NCBI RefSeq assembly: GCF_051014445.1
Contig: NC_135141.1
Coordinates: 7,812,001 to 7,876,000 of the forward strand
Origin: Colletes latitarsis
Taxonomy: Eukaryota > Arthropoda > Insecta > Hymenoptera > Colletidae
Length of the DNA stretch: 64,000 nucleotides
Reading direction: 5' to 3'
The translations under genes were made by a program, and so were the position numbers. This document shows, one piece after another, positions 35,020 to 47,030 of this stretch (position 1 is the stretch's first letter; every line of letters starts with the position of its first letter). A model generated the notes under the pieces. It saw only the letters and a program-made list of their open reading frames with translations, had not been told where the DNA came from and did no database searches.

Positions 35020-38000
35020 TCATTCCTCCGGCTTAGGCGCGGCTAGTTTTGTCAGTAGTGGGATGAGTGTTTTATTGACCCGCTCCACTTGTCCGTTGCC
35101 TCGTGGGACTCCAGTCGTGATAAGCAGATGCTCAATCTTCTCCCTCGCACAATACTCCTTAAACTCTCCAGAGGTGAATGCAGTACCTCTGTCGGAGATA
35201 ATACGCCGCGGATTCCCAAACGTGATTGCCTGTTTTTCAAGATGTCGCACGACCTCGCTGGTGCTTGTTGTTTTCGTCGTATAGAGCCAGACAAACTTGG
35301 TGAACGCATCAACAACGACCAGGATGTGATGATAGCTTTTCTTCGTTGATGCCAGATGTCCTAGGTGATCGACATGGAATGTGTCAAGTGGAGTCTCGCC
35401 CTTATTAATTGGTGTAAGGAAACCATCTTGTTTCCCTGTCTTCCTTTCTGCCAATATACAGTCAACACAATTTCTTATTGCTTTTTCGATCCTGGGTCTC
35501 ATGTCCTGGAACCAGTAGTCTCTCTTCAACGCTGTTTCCGTCTTAGCCACCGAGAAATGTCCTTTCTCGTGCATTCGCCGGATGAATTGTAGCTGTAAGC
35601 TCCTAGGAAGGACTACCCGAATGTCGTCATCTACTACCTTAAAAAGCACCCCACCTCTTACCAGATACCCGTCTATCTTTCCTTCCTCAGCCAACTCCAA
35701 AATTCTCCGCACCTTCTCGTCCTCTTGCTGCGCTCTCCGTATCCTCTTCGTCATGCTCCTCTCGTCCTCGCTAATGATCAAGCAAGTTGGCAAAGGGTGC
35801 CTGCTCAGTGCATCGACGTGCGCCATTCGGTTGCCGGACCGATGCTCGATAACGTAGTCAAATTCTTCCAATGATAACGCCCATCGCGCCACACGCATAC
35901 ACAAATCACGCTTGCTCATTGTCAACGAAAACGCTTTACAGTCCGTTACAATTTTAAAACGAATCCCTAACAGATAAACCCGGAACTTTTTGAGCGACCG
36001 CACAACCGCAAGGACTTCTAGCTCATAACTTGCGTATTTCGCCTCCGCTTGTGTTGTTTTCCCGCTCGCAAAATGCACCGGATGCATTTCCCCGTCGTCG
36101 TCGCTACGCTGTAATAACACTGCCCCGAAACCGAACATCGACGCATCGGTATGCAATTCGGTTTGCGCTCCTGCTTTATACAATTTGAGTACGGGTTGTC
36201 TACATAAACTGGCCTTTAGCCTCTCGAATGCTTCTGTCTCTTCGGCACTGAATTTAAATTTTACATGCATCCGCAACAAGTTCGTCAACGGCCTTGCGAT
36301 TAGTGAATATCCCTGTATAAATTTGCGAAAGTACCCGGTTAAACCTAGAAAACTTTGCACTTGTTTGACGTTTGTCGGCTTCGGGAATCTCAGAACGGCG
36401 TCTGATTTACTTTCAGACGGGCGGACACTGCCATTTTCAATAACGTGACCGAGAAATTTGACTTTCGTTTGTAATATTCTACATTTTTTCCAATTAATTT
36501 CCAATCCGGCGTTCCCCGCCACCGTTAACACCGTTTCGAGATTCCGAATTCCACTTATAACATCTCCCGACGGTACAATCAAATCGTCCACGTACACTAA
36601 TACAATTCCTCTGTTGATAAGTTCTCTAAAGATCGCGTGAATAAACTTCATAAAGACAGCGGGTGAGTTACATAACCCGAAAGGTACACGCAGAAATTCA
36701 TATTGTCCGTCAGGTACGATGAACGATGTAAATTTTCGACTATTTTCGCCTACCGCCACATGAAAGAAACCGTTTCTTAGATCGAGCGTGCCGTACACTT
36801 TAGCGCCCTGCAATGCATCCAATTGGTCCTCCACAAGCGGCAAAGGATACCGATCTTTCACAATTTTTTCATTTATTCTCCGGTAGTCAACACACAGGCG
36901 CGCCGAGCCGTCCTTTTTTTTCACTACGACGATGGGGCTTGCATACTCAGAGAGCGATGGCCGTATGACACCGTCCTGCAACCACTCGCTAATCTGCACA
37001 TTGACCTTCTCTCTCTCTATTGGAGCTAAACGCCGTGCTCTCTGATAAACAGGCTCATCGTCTTTCAATATCAGATGCATTTTTACGTCCGATTCACATG
37101 TTCTTTTGGGGACGTAACCGTCGATCATTGCCTGGACCTTTCGCCTGATCGCGTCATCCTTGAGATGCGACAAATCTACATCAGACCCATTCTCGTCGCA
37201 TTCAATATGGAATATTTCCGGCACACTCTCGCAATCAACAGGGTCCTGCTTCGCTTTCCCGATTGTGACGACGCCTTGCCTTACTGTAAGATTCACCGAA
37301 TTTAAAAAGTCCGTCCCTATAAGCAAATCGTATTTTAACAATGAGTCCGATACTATATTCACCCCAACCGAGTAAGGGTTGCCGTCGACATAGAGATTCG
37401 CTATGAATTTGCCTAACGTCCTATTTACATCCGCTCCGACACCACGAAACACTATTTCGCCCGCTTCCAACCGTGGTGCCCCCATTTTAATGTAACACTC
37501 CGCTCGCATGAGTGTTATGTCGCTACCCGTATCAATAAGCGCTAATACATCCAAATCATTCAATCTTACCGCCTTGTATGTTTTTTCTACCGGGGTCTGC
37601 TCCACCAGGTTGGCGGTTCTGTTTGCTTCACCATTACGCTTCGGGCATGCTGTGGAAATGTGTCCGTAAACCCCGCAACTGTAGCACCTCATACCTCGGT
37701 CTTTGGTTGGACACATTCTACTGAGATGACCCGTCGCTCCGCAGTTGTAACACCTTATAGCATCTTCCCTGGGTGCCCCTGCATTGTCCTGCTGGATCCT
37801 CTCCTGACGTGCTGCTACTGGTGGCTTAGGCTGAGTCCCTCTGATGTTGCCTCCGTACACAACCGTCGGCAGTACTAATCGTTCGAATGCTCGTAATAAC
37901 GCTTCCGGCGTACTGAAACAGTGCATCCTTGCCTGGTTTCGTAATATCTGGTCCGGTATTCCTTCCACTAGATAATCGACCAGCTCTATCTGGTTTTCAA

Positions 38001-38769
38001 TCGGGATGCGATTTGCCTTTATAACCTTGTCGTGGTAATAATTCTCGAAGGGTTCACCCCGTTCCCAGGTGCGCTCTTGGAACCGTTGACGCGCGACAAT
38101 AGTGCTGGGTCTGTGGTGGAACATGTTCTCGAATTCCACCAATAAGGCATCAACGCTCATCTCGATGAACCGAGGATGAGAATGCATCCATTCACGGGCC
38201 TTCCCTTGAAGTCTCATTCCCATCAGAATTTTTGTCTCGTCGTGGTTCAGACGGTAGGTCGCTTGCAGTACCCGTACCTGTTTTGACCAGCTCGGAAAAT
38301 CCTCCGACGTGCCGTCGAAGTAGCTAAGCAATTCAGCGATGGTCTTGACGCCTATTCGTGAATTTTGCGGTGCGGGCTGCTCCGCTCCAGCCGGGCCCGA
38401 TTGCCGCATACCTCGAGCTAGAGCTAGTTCGTGTCGTGTGAGTTCCAGCTCTCTCCCTACCAGGGCCTTTTCCCGTAGGAGTAGGTCCATTTCCCGATGT
38501 TGCTGTACCATCTCCTCGGTCGCGGTCATGATCGGCACGCTCGTTTCTCCACGTGTGCCTTCCTCCTCCACCGAACCGGCCGAAAAAGCACTATTCCTTT
38601 GCGACTTCGCCTCGTCTTCGTCAGCACCCATCCATAACCCTGTAGGGTCGAACTCATGCAGCCGCGCCAGCAGCTCGGCTTTTGTGCCGGTTGTACTTAA
38701 ATTACGGCCTCTTAAAAGTTCCTTTATGTCGGTCACCGTGTAATTGATCGTGTCCTTGCTTCTAGGCAT
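35020..38769 (-). CDS. Ty3/gypsy Gag-Pol polyprotein with N-terminal SAP domain (1,249 codons open)
   Basis: One fused frame, starting at the ATG 88 bases downstream of the primer-binding site. In order: SAP-type helix-loop-helix DNA-binding motif at residues 10-44 (DIKELLRGRNLSTTGTKAEL); gag core about 140-300; two CCHC knuckles at 340-353 (CYNCGATGHLSRMC) and 362-375 (CYSCGVYGHISTAC); aspartic protease with DTG at 413-415; RT about 580-770 with LCVDYR, VPFGLCNSP and YVDD at 726-729; RNase H from about 870 (HTDAS); integrase zinc module H1067, H1071, C1101, C1104; integrase core with D1134, D1193 and E1229, the D,D35E spacing. The frame ends early at a TGA inside integrase (see 34496-35016). 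All catalytic residues upstream are present, so protease, RT and RNase H look intact. Gag and pol are in one frame, with no frameshift signal. Confidence 0.95.
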   Translation of the reverse strand: MPRSKDTINYTVTDIKELLRGRNLSTTGTKAELLARLHEFDPTGLWMGADEDEAKSQRNSAFSAGSVEEEGTRGETSVPIMTATEEMVQQHREMDLLLREKALVGRELELTRHELALARGMRQSGPAGAEQPAPQNSRIGVKTIAELLSYFDGTSEDFPSWSKQVRVLQATYRLNHDETKILMGMRLQGKAREWMHSHPRFIEMSVDALLVEFENMFHHRPSTIVARQRFQERTWERGEPFENYYHDKVIKANRIPIENQIELVDYLVEGIPDQILRNQARMHCFSTPEALLRAFERLVLPTVVYGGNIRGTQPKPPVAARQERIQQDNAGAPREDAIRCYNCGATGHLSRMCPTKDRGMRCYSCGVYGHISTACPKRNGEANRTANLVEQTPVEKTYKAVRLNDLDVLALIDTGSDITLMRAECYIKMGAPRLEAGEIVFRGVGADVNRTLGKFIANLYVDGNPYSVGVNIVSDSLLKYDLLIGTDFLNSVNLTVRQGVVTIGKAKQDPVDCESVPEIFHIECDENGSDVDLSHLKDDAIRRKVQAMIDGYVPKRTCESDVKMHLILKDDEPVYQRARRLAPIEREKVNVQISEWLQDGVIRPSLSEYASPIVVVKKKDGSARLCVDYRRINEKIVKDRYPLPLVEDQLDALQGAKVYGTLDLRNGFFHVAVGENSRKFTSFIVPDGQYEFLRVPFGLCNSPAVFMKFIHAIFRELINRGIVLVYVDDLIVPSGDVISGIRNLETVLTVAGNAGLEINWKKCRILQTKVKFLGHVIENGSVRPSESKSDAVLRFPKPTNVKQVQSFLGLTGYFRKFIQGYSLIARPLTNLLRMHVKFKFSAEETEAFERLKASLCRQPVLKLYKAGAQTELHTDASMFGFGAVLLQRSDDDGEMHPVHFASGKTTQAEAKYASYELEVLAVVRSLKKFRVYLLGIRFKIVTDCKAFSLTMSKRDLCMRVARWALSLEEFDYVIEHRSGNRMAHVDALSRHPLPTCLIISEDERSMTKRIRRAQQEDEKVRRILELAEEGKIDGYLVRGGVLFKVVDDDIRVVLPRSLQLQFIRRMHEKGHFSVAKTETALKRDYWFQDMRPRIEKAIRNCVDCILAERKTGKQDGFLTPINKGETPLDTFHVDHLGHLASTKKSYHHILVVVDAFTKFVWLYTTKTTSTSEVVRHLEKQAITFGNPRRIISDRGTAFTSGEFKEYCAREKIEHLLITTGVPRGNGQVERVNKTLIPLLTKLAAPKPEE

Positions 38770-38857
38770 TTTTTCCCTTTACCTACCCGTGCACCGTCAC
38801 TGACACCTCGCATACAATTTATATTGTCACCTCACTTCCTGATCCGCGCCGCTCTGT

Positions 38858-38875
38858 ATCCCGGCTGAGCCCCCA
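38858..38875 (-). other. Gypsy primer-binding site
   Basis: On the minus strand TGGGGGCTCAGCCGGGAT begins four bases (AATT) inside the 5' LTR. It starts with the TGG that pairs with a tRNA CCA end and resembles sites primed by proline tRNA, with two differences from the commonest form. The primer identity is inferred. Confidence 0.7.
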
Positions 38876-38879
38876 AATT

Positions 38880-39250
38880 TGTGGGATCAGGGAAGTAATA
38901 AAAGATATACACAAAGCAAACGATACAAACAACACAAACTGTTTAATGAACACTATTTACAACTTGAAATAACAACACACGGAACAAACCACACCAAACT
39001 CAACTATTCTGAATTAAACTAGAAAACTAACCTACAATATAACACGACTATTATTTTCGACATCCGTTCTCGTCTCGAACTTTTCCCGACTGTTTATCGA
39101 TATCGGCCCCTTTCTCAGATGGCCGCGCTTTTGCCCGTTGCGATGACAAAACGCCTATTTGTTTCGCGGCGAGCATCAGCCCAGTCGCACCGCATACCCG
39201 GGCACTTACCGGTGCACCCTGAAGTGCACCCTGATTCTCCCCTTCCCACA
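38880..39250 (-). repeat. 5' LTR of the gypsy element, complete (371 bp)
   Basis: Bounded by TGTGGGA and TCCCACA inverted ends with TG...CA termini. The right edge meets satellite at ATCTGGTACCACAC, just before the KpnI palindrome of a monomer. Confidence 0.88.
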
Positions 39251-41739
39251 ATCTGGTACCACACTGAAACAGACAATTAAACCTGGTTTCAATCAACATT
39301 TTAGAGGATAACACTGGTTAGGTCCGGGATAGGCCGGGGTCATGCCCGCATCTGGCTCATGATATTGACTTTTGCGCATACTTGTTGGCCAGATTCACGG
39401 TTTTTTCTGGTTTGATTCTCGTAGTTATGTGGTACCGCACTGAAACGTTCAATAAAACCTGGTTTCGATCTATATTTTAGAGGATAACGCCGGTTAGGTC
39501 TGGGTTAGGTCTGGGGTATGCTCGCATCTGGATTATGACTTTGCCTTTTTCGCATACTTCTTGGCCAGATCCTGGATTTTTTCTGGTTTCAATCACGTGG
39601 TAATGTGGTACCACACAGAAACAGTCAATTAAACCTGGTCTCATTCAATATATTAGATGATAACACCGGTTAGGTCTGGGTTAGGTTTGGGATATGCGCG
39701 CATCTAGCTTGTACTTTCGCCTTTTCCCATACATGTTGGCCAGATCCTGGGTTTTTTCTGGTTTGAATCAGGTAGTAATGTGGTACCACAGTGAAACAGT
39801 CAATTAGACCTGGTTTCGATGAATATTTTAGAATATAACACCGGTTAGGTCTGGGGTATGCGCGCATCTGGCTCATACTTTCGACTTTTTGCACACTTGT
39901 TAGCCAGATCCTCGGTTTTTTCTGGTATGAATCACGTAGTAATGTGGTACCGCTCTGAAACAGGCAATTAAAACTGTTTTCAATCAATATTTTAGGGGAT
40001 AACACCGGCTAGGTCTGGGTTAGTTCTGGGGTATGCGCGCATCTGGCTCATACTTTCGACTTTTCGCACACTTGTGGCCACATCCTCGGTTCGTTCTGGT
40101 TTGAATCACGTAGTAACGTGGTGCCACACAGAAACAGTCAATTAAACCTGGTTTCGCTCAATATTTTAGGGGATAACACTGGTTATGTCTGGGATAGGTC
40201 GGAGTCATGCGCGCATCTGGTTCATGATATTGCCTTTATCGCATACTTCTTGGCCAGATCCAGTGTTTGTTCTGGGTTGAATCACGTAGTAATGTGGTGC
40301 CACACTGAAACATTCAATTAGACCTGGTTTCGATGAATATTTTACAGTATAACACCGGTTGGGTCTGGATTAGGTCTGGAGTATGCCCGCATCTGGCTCA
40401 TGATTTTGCCTCTTTCGCATACTTCTTGGCCAGATGCTGGATTTTTTCTGATTTCAATCATGTAGTAAAATGGTACCACACTGAAGCAGGCAATTAAACC
40501 TGGTTTCAATCAATATTTTAGAGGATAACACTGGTTGGGTCCGGGATGGGTCGGGATCATGCCCGCATCTGGCTCATGTTGTTTTGCCTTTATCGCATAC
40601 TTGTTGGCCAGATCCTGGGTTTTTTCTGGTTTGAATCACGAAGTAATGTGGTACCACACTGAAACAGGCAATTAAAACTGTTTTCAATCAATATTTTTGG
40701 GGAAAACACCGGATAGGTCTGCATTAGGTCTGGGGTATGCCCGCATCTGGCTCATGATTTTGCCTCTTTCGCATACTTCTTGGCCAGATCCTGGATTTTT
40801 TCTGGGTTCAATCACGTGGTAATGTGGTACCACACAGAAACAGTCAATTAAACCTGGTCTCATTCAATATATTAGTTGATAACACCGGTTAGGTCTGGGT
40901 TAGGTTTGGGATATGCGCGCATCTAGCTTGTACTTTCGCCTTTTCCCATACATGTTGGCCAGATCCTGGGTTTTTTCTGGTTTGAATCAGGTAGTAATGT
41001 GGTACCACAGTGAAACAGTCAATTAGACCTGGTTTCGATGAATATTTTAGAATATAACACCGGTTAGGTCTGAGTTAGGTCTGGGGTATGCGCGCATCTG
41101 GCTCATACTTTCGACTTTTTGCACACTTGTTGGCCAGATCCTCGGTTTTTTCTGGTATGAATCACGTAGTAATGTGGTACCGCTCTGAAACAGGCAATTA
41201 AAACTGTTTTCAATCAATATTTTAGGGGATAACACCGGATAGGTCTGGGTTAGGTCCGGGGTATGCTCGCATCTGGATTATGACTTTGCCTTTTTCGCAT
41301 ACTTCTTGGCCAGATCCTGGATTTTTTCTAGTTTGAATCACGTAGTAATGTGGTACCACACTGAAGCATTCAATTAAACCTGATTTCGATGAATGTTTTA
41401 CAGTATAACACCGGTTAGGTCTGGGTTATGGCCGCATCTGGCTCATGATATTGCCTTTTTAGCTTTCTTGTTTGCCAGATCCTGAGTTTTTACTGATTCG
41501 TATCGCGTAGTAATGTGGTACCACACTGAAACAGTCTATTAAACCTGGTTCCAATCAATATTTTAGAAGATAACACCGGTTAGGTCTGGTTTAGGTTTGG
41601 GATATGCGCGCATCTGGATCATACTTTCGACTTTTCGCACACTTGTGTCCACGTCCTCGGTTTGTTCTGGTTTGAATCACGTAGTAATGTGGTACCACAC
41701 TGAAGCAGGCAGTTAAACCTGGTTTCAATCAATATTTTA

Positions 41740-44700
41740 GAGGATAACACCGGATAGGTCTGGGTTAGGTCTGGGGCATGCTCGCATCTGGCTCATACTT
41801 TCGACTTTTCGCACACTTGTTGGCCAGATCCTCGGTTTTTTCTGGTATGAATCACGTAGTAATGTGGTAGCACAGTGAAACAGTCAACTGGACCTGGTTT
41901 CGATGAGTATTTTACAGTATAACACCGGCTAGGTCTGGGTTAGTTCTGGGATATGCGCGCATCTGGATCATACTTTCGACTTTTCGCACACTTGTGTCCA
42001 CATCCTCGGTTTGTTCTGGTTTGAGTCACTGAGTAATGTGGTACCACAGTGAAACATTCAGTTAAACCTGGTTTCGATCAATATGTTAGAGGATAACACC
42101 GGTTAGGTCTGGGATAGCACGGGGTTATGCCCGCATCTGGCTCATGATATATCCATTTTAGCATTCTTGTTGGCCAGATCCTGAGTTTTTACTGGTTTGA
42201 ATCACGTAGTAATGTGGTGCCACACTGAAACAGTCAACTAACCGAGTTTCGATGAACATTTTAGAGTATAATACCGTTTAGGTCTGGGTTAGGTCTGGGT
42301 TATGCCCGCATCAGGCTCAAGGTTTTGCCTTTTCCGCATACTTGTTGGCCAGATCGTGGATTTCTTCTGGTATCAATCTCGTAGTAATGTGGTACCACAC
42401 TGAACAGGCAATTAAACATGGTTTCAATCAATATTTTAGAGGATAACACCGGTTAGGTCTGGTTTAGGTCTGGGTTAGGTCTGGGGTATGCACGCTACTG
42501 GATCATACTTTCGACTTTTGGCACACTTGTGGCCACATCCTCGGTTTGTTCTGGTTTGAATCACGTAGTAACGTGGTGCCACACAGAAAAAGTCAATTAA
42601 ACCTGGTTTCGCTCAATATTTTAGGGGATAACACTGGTTATGTCTGGGATAGGTCGGAGTCATGCGCGCATCTGGTTCATGATATTGCCTTTATCGCATA
42701 CTTCTTGGCCAGATCCAGTGTTTGTTCTGATTTGAATCACGTAGTAATGTGGTGCCACACTGAAACATTCAATTAGACCTGGTTTCGATGAATATTTTAC
42801 AGTATAACACCGGTTGGGTCTGGATTAGGTCTGGGGTATGCCCGCATCTGGCTCATGATTTTGCCTCTTTCGCATACTTCTTGGCCAGATGCTGGATTTT
42901 TTCTGATTTCAATCATGTAGTAAAATGGTACCACACTGAAGCAGGCAACTAAACCTGGTTTCAATCAATATTTTAGAGGATAACACTGGTTAGGTCCGGG
43001 ATGGGTCGGGGTCATGCCCGCATCTGGCTCATGATGTTTTGCCTTTATCGCATACTTGTTGGCCAGATCCTGGGCTTTTTCTGGTTTGAATCACGAAGTA
43101 ATGTGGTACCACACTGAAACAGGCAATTAAAACTGTTTTCAATCAATATTTTTGAGGATAACACCGGATAGGTCTGGATTAGGTCTGGGGTATGCTCGCA
43201 TCTGGATTATGACTTTGCCTTTTTCGCATCCTTCTTGGCCAGATCCTGGATTTTTTCTGGTTTCTATCACGTGGTAATGTGGTACCACAGAGAAACAGTC
43301 AATTAAACCTGGTTTCGCTCAATATTTTAGGGGATAACACTGGTTATGTCTGGGATAGGTCGGAGTCATGCGCGCATCTGGTTCATGATATTGCCTCTAT
43401 CGCATACTTCTTGGCCAGATGCAGTGTTTGTTCTGGTTTGAATCACGAAGTAATGTGGTACCACACTGAAACAGGCAATTAAAACTGTTTTCCATCAATA
43501 TTTTAGGGGATAACACCGGATAGGTCTGGGTTAGGTCTGGGGCATGCTCGCATCTGGCTCATACTTTCGACTTTTCGCACACTTGTTGGCCAGATCCTCG
43601 GTTTTTTCTGGTATGAATCACGTAGTAATGTGGTAGCACAGTGAAACAGTCAACTGGACCTGGTTTCGATGAGTATTTTACAGTAGAACACCGGCTAGGT
43701 CTGGGTTAGTTCTGGGATATGCGCGCATCTGGCTCATACTTTCGACTTTTCGTATACATATTGGCCAGTTCCTGGATTTTTCCTGATTTGAGTCACTGAG
43801 TAATGTGGTACCACAGTGAAACATTCAATTAAACCTGGTTTCGATCAATATGTTAGAGGATAACACCGGTTAGGTCTGGGATAGCACGGGGTTATGCCCG
43901 CATCTGGCTCATGATATAGCCATTTTAGCATTCTTGTTGGCCAGATCCTGAGTTTTTACTGGTTTGAATCACGTAGTAATGTGGTGCCACACTGAAACAG
44001 TCAACTAACCGAGTTTCGATGAACATTTTAGAGTATAAAACCGTTTAGGTCTGGGTTAGGTCTGGGTTATGCCCGCATCAGGCTCAAGGTTTTGCCTTTT
44101 CCGCATACTTGTTGGCCAGATCGTGGATTTCTTCTGGTATCAATCTCGTAGTAATGTGGTACCACACTGAACAGGCAATTAAACATGGTTTCAATCAATA
44201 TTTTAGAGGATAACACCGGTTAGGTCTGGTCTAGGTCTGGGTTAGGTCTGGGGTATGCGCGCTACTGGATCATACTTTCGACTTTTGGCACACTTGTGGC
44301 CACATCCTCGGTTTGTTCTGGTTTGAATCACGTAGTAACGTGGTGCCACACAGAAAAAGTCAATTAAACCTGGTTTCGCTCAATATTTTAGGGGATAACA
44401 CTGGTTATGTCTGGGATAGGTCGGAGTCATGCGCGCATCTGGTTCATGATATTGCCTCTATCGCATACTTCTTGGCCAGATGCAGTGTTTGTTCTGGTTT
44501 GAATCACGTAGTAATGTGGTGCCACACTGAAACATTCAATTAGACCTGGTTTCGATGAATATTTTACAGTATAACACCGGTTGGGTCTGGATTAGGTCTG
44601 GGGTAAGCCCGCATCTGGCTCATGATTTTGCCTCTTTCGCATACTTCTTGGCCAGATGCTGGATTTTTTCTGATTTCAATCATGTAGTAAAATGGTACCA

Positions 44701-45207
44701 CACTGAAGCAGGCAACTAAACCTGGTTTCAATCAATATTTTAGAGGATAACACTGGTTAGGTCCGGGATGGGTCGGGGTCATGCCCGCATCTGGCTCATG
44801 ATGTTTTGCCTTTATCGCATACTTGTTGGCCAGATCCTGGGTTTTCTCTGGTTTGAATCACGAAGTAATGTGGTACCACACTGAAACAGGCAATTAAAAC
44901 TGTTTTCCATCAATATTTTTGAGGATAACACCGGATAGGTCTGGATTAGGTCTGGGGTATGCTCGCATCTGGATTATGACTTTGCCTTTTTCGCATCCTT
45001 CTTGGCCAGATCCTGGATTTTTTCTGGTTTCTATCACGTGGTAATGTGGTACCACAGAGAAACAGTCAATTAAACCTGGTTTCGCTCAATATTTTAGGGG
45101 ATAACACTGGTTATGTCTGGGATAGGACGGAGTCATGCGCGCATCTGGTTCATGATATTGCCTCTATCGCATACTTCTTGGCCAGATGCAGTGTTTCTTC
45201 TGGTTTG
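41740..45207 (+). repeat. Two tandem copies of a 1,767-bp higher-order unit
   Basis: About ten monomers recur with an offset of 1,767 bp (for example TGGTAGCACAG at 41864 and 43631). Copies run about 41740-43440 and 43507-45207, with scattered substitutions between them. Confidence 0.82.
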
Positions 45208-46830
45208 AATCACGTAGTAATGTGGTGCCACACTGAAACATTCAATTAGACCTGGTTTCGATGAATATTTTACAGTATAACACCGGTTGGGTCTGGATTA
45301 GGTCTGGGGTAAGCCCGCATCTGGCTCATGATTTTGCCTCTTTCGCATACTTCTTGGCCAGATGCTGGATTTTTTCTGATTTCAATCATGTAGTAAAATG
45401 GTACCACACTGAAGCAGGCAACTAAACCTGGTTTCAATCAATATTTTAGAGGATAACACTGTTTAGGTCCGGGATGGGTCGGGATCATGCCCGCATCTGG
45501 CTCATGATGTTTTGCCTTTATCGCATACTTGTTGGCCAGATCCTGGGTTTTTTCTGGTTTGAATCACGAAGTAATGTGGTACCACACTGAAACAGGCAAT
45601 TAAAACTGTTTTCAATCAATATTTTTGGGGAAAACACCGGATAGGTCTGGATTAGGTCTGGGGTATGCCCGCATCTGGCTCATGATTTTGCCTCTTTCGC
45701 ATACTTCTTGGCCAGATCCTGGATTTTTTCTGGTTTCAATCACGTGGTAATGTGGTACCACACAGAAACAGTCAATTAAACCTGGTCTCATTCAATATAT
45801 TAGTTGATAACACCGGTTAGGTCTGGGTTAGGTTTGGGATATGCGCGCATCTAGCTTGTACTTTCGCCTTTTCCCATACATGTTGGCCAGATCCTGGGTT
45901 TTTTCTGGTTTGAATCAGGTAGTAATGTGGTACCACAGTGAAACAGTCAATTAGACCTGGTTTCGATGAATATTTTAGAATATAACACCGGTTAGGTCTG
46001 AGTTAGGTCTGGGGTATGCGCGCATCTGGCTCATACTTTCGACTTTTTGCACACTTGTTGGCCAGATCCTGGGTTTTTTCTGGTTTGAATCACGAAGTAA
46101 TGTGGTACCACACTGAAACAGGCAATTAAAACTGTTTTCAATCAATATTTTTGGGGAAAACACCGGATAGGTCTGGGTTAGGTCCGGGGTATGCTCGCAT
46201 CTGGATTATGACTTTGCCTTTTTCGCATCCTTCTTGGCCAGATCCTGGATTTTTTCTGGTTTCTATCACGTGGTAATGTGGTACCACAGAGAAACAGTCA
46301 ATTAAACCTGGTCTCATTCAATATATTAGATGATAACACCGGTTAGGTCTGGGTTAGGTCTGGGGTATTCGCGCATCTGGCTCATACTTTCGACTTTTCG
46401 CATACATGTTGGCCAGTTCCTGGATTTTTTCTGGTATGAATCACGTAGTAATGTGGTAGCACAGTGAAACAGTCAACTAGACCTGGTTTCCATGAGTATT
46501 TTACAGTATAACACCGGTTAGGTCTGGGTTAGTTCTTGGGTATGCGCGCATCTCGCTCATACTTTCGACTTTTCGCATACATGTTGGCCAGTTCCTGGAT
46601 TTTTTCTGATTTGAGTCACTGAGTAATGTGGTACCACAGTGAAACATTCAATTAAACCTGGTTTCGATCAATATGTTAGAGGATAACACCGGTTAGGTCT
46701 GGGATAGCACGGGGTTATGCCCGCATCTGGCTCATGATATAGCCATTTTAGCATTCTTGTTGGCCAGATCCTGAGTTTGAATCACGTAGTAATGTGGTGC
46801 CACACTGAAACAGTCAACTAACCGAGTTTC

Positions 46831-46860
46831 GATGAAGGTTCAAGGAAGGATCAAGGTTTT
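46831..46860 (+). repeat. Cassette-less deletion monomer with filler sequence
   Basis: After CCGAGTTTCGATGAA the expected run through the cassette to GGCTCAAGG is replaced by GGTTCAAGGAAGGATCAAGG. KpnI-type anchors at 46796 and 46925 are only 129 bp apart. The AAGG-rich filler looks copied from the adjoining CTCAAGG. Repeated in each 2,071-bp unit. Confidence 0.8.
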
Positions 46861-46983
46861 GCCTTTTCCGCATAGTTGTTGGCCAGATCGTGGATTTCTT
46901 CTGGTATCAATCACGTAGTAATGTGGTACCACACTGAACAGGCAATTAAACATGGTTTCAATCAATATTTTAGAGGATAACAC

Positions 46984-47030
46984 CGGTTAGGTCTGGTTTA
47001 GGTCTGGGATAGGTCTGGGTTAGGTCTGGG
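46984..47030 (+). repeat. Four consecutive telomere-like 11-mers in one monomer
   Basis: GGTTAGGTCTG, GTTTAGGTCTG, GGATAGGTCTG and GGTTAGGTCTG follow each other directly. The anchor-to-anchor length of this monomer is 195 bp, i.e. two extra 11-mers less three bases of small deletions. Images occur at +2,071 and +4,142. Confidence 0.88.

Larger units (their letters stand above)
34279..39250 (-). mobile_element. Ty3/gypsy LTR retrotransposon, minus orientation
   Basis: A 5-kb element read right to left: 5' LTR (38880-39250), primer-binding site (38858-38875), short leader, one gag-pol frame, then a 3' LTR (34279-34480) that has lost its outer 169 bases. The domain order protease, RT, RNase H, integrase is that of Ty3/gypsy. 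No env-like frame exists between pol and the 3' LTR. The LTRs differ at 4 of 202 shared positions, so insertion is fairly recent. No target duplication can be read because the left LTR end is missing. Confidence 0.93.
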
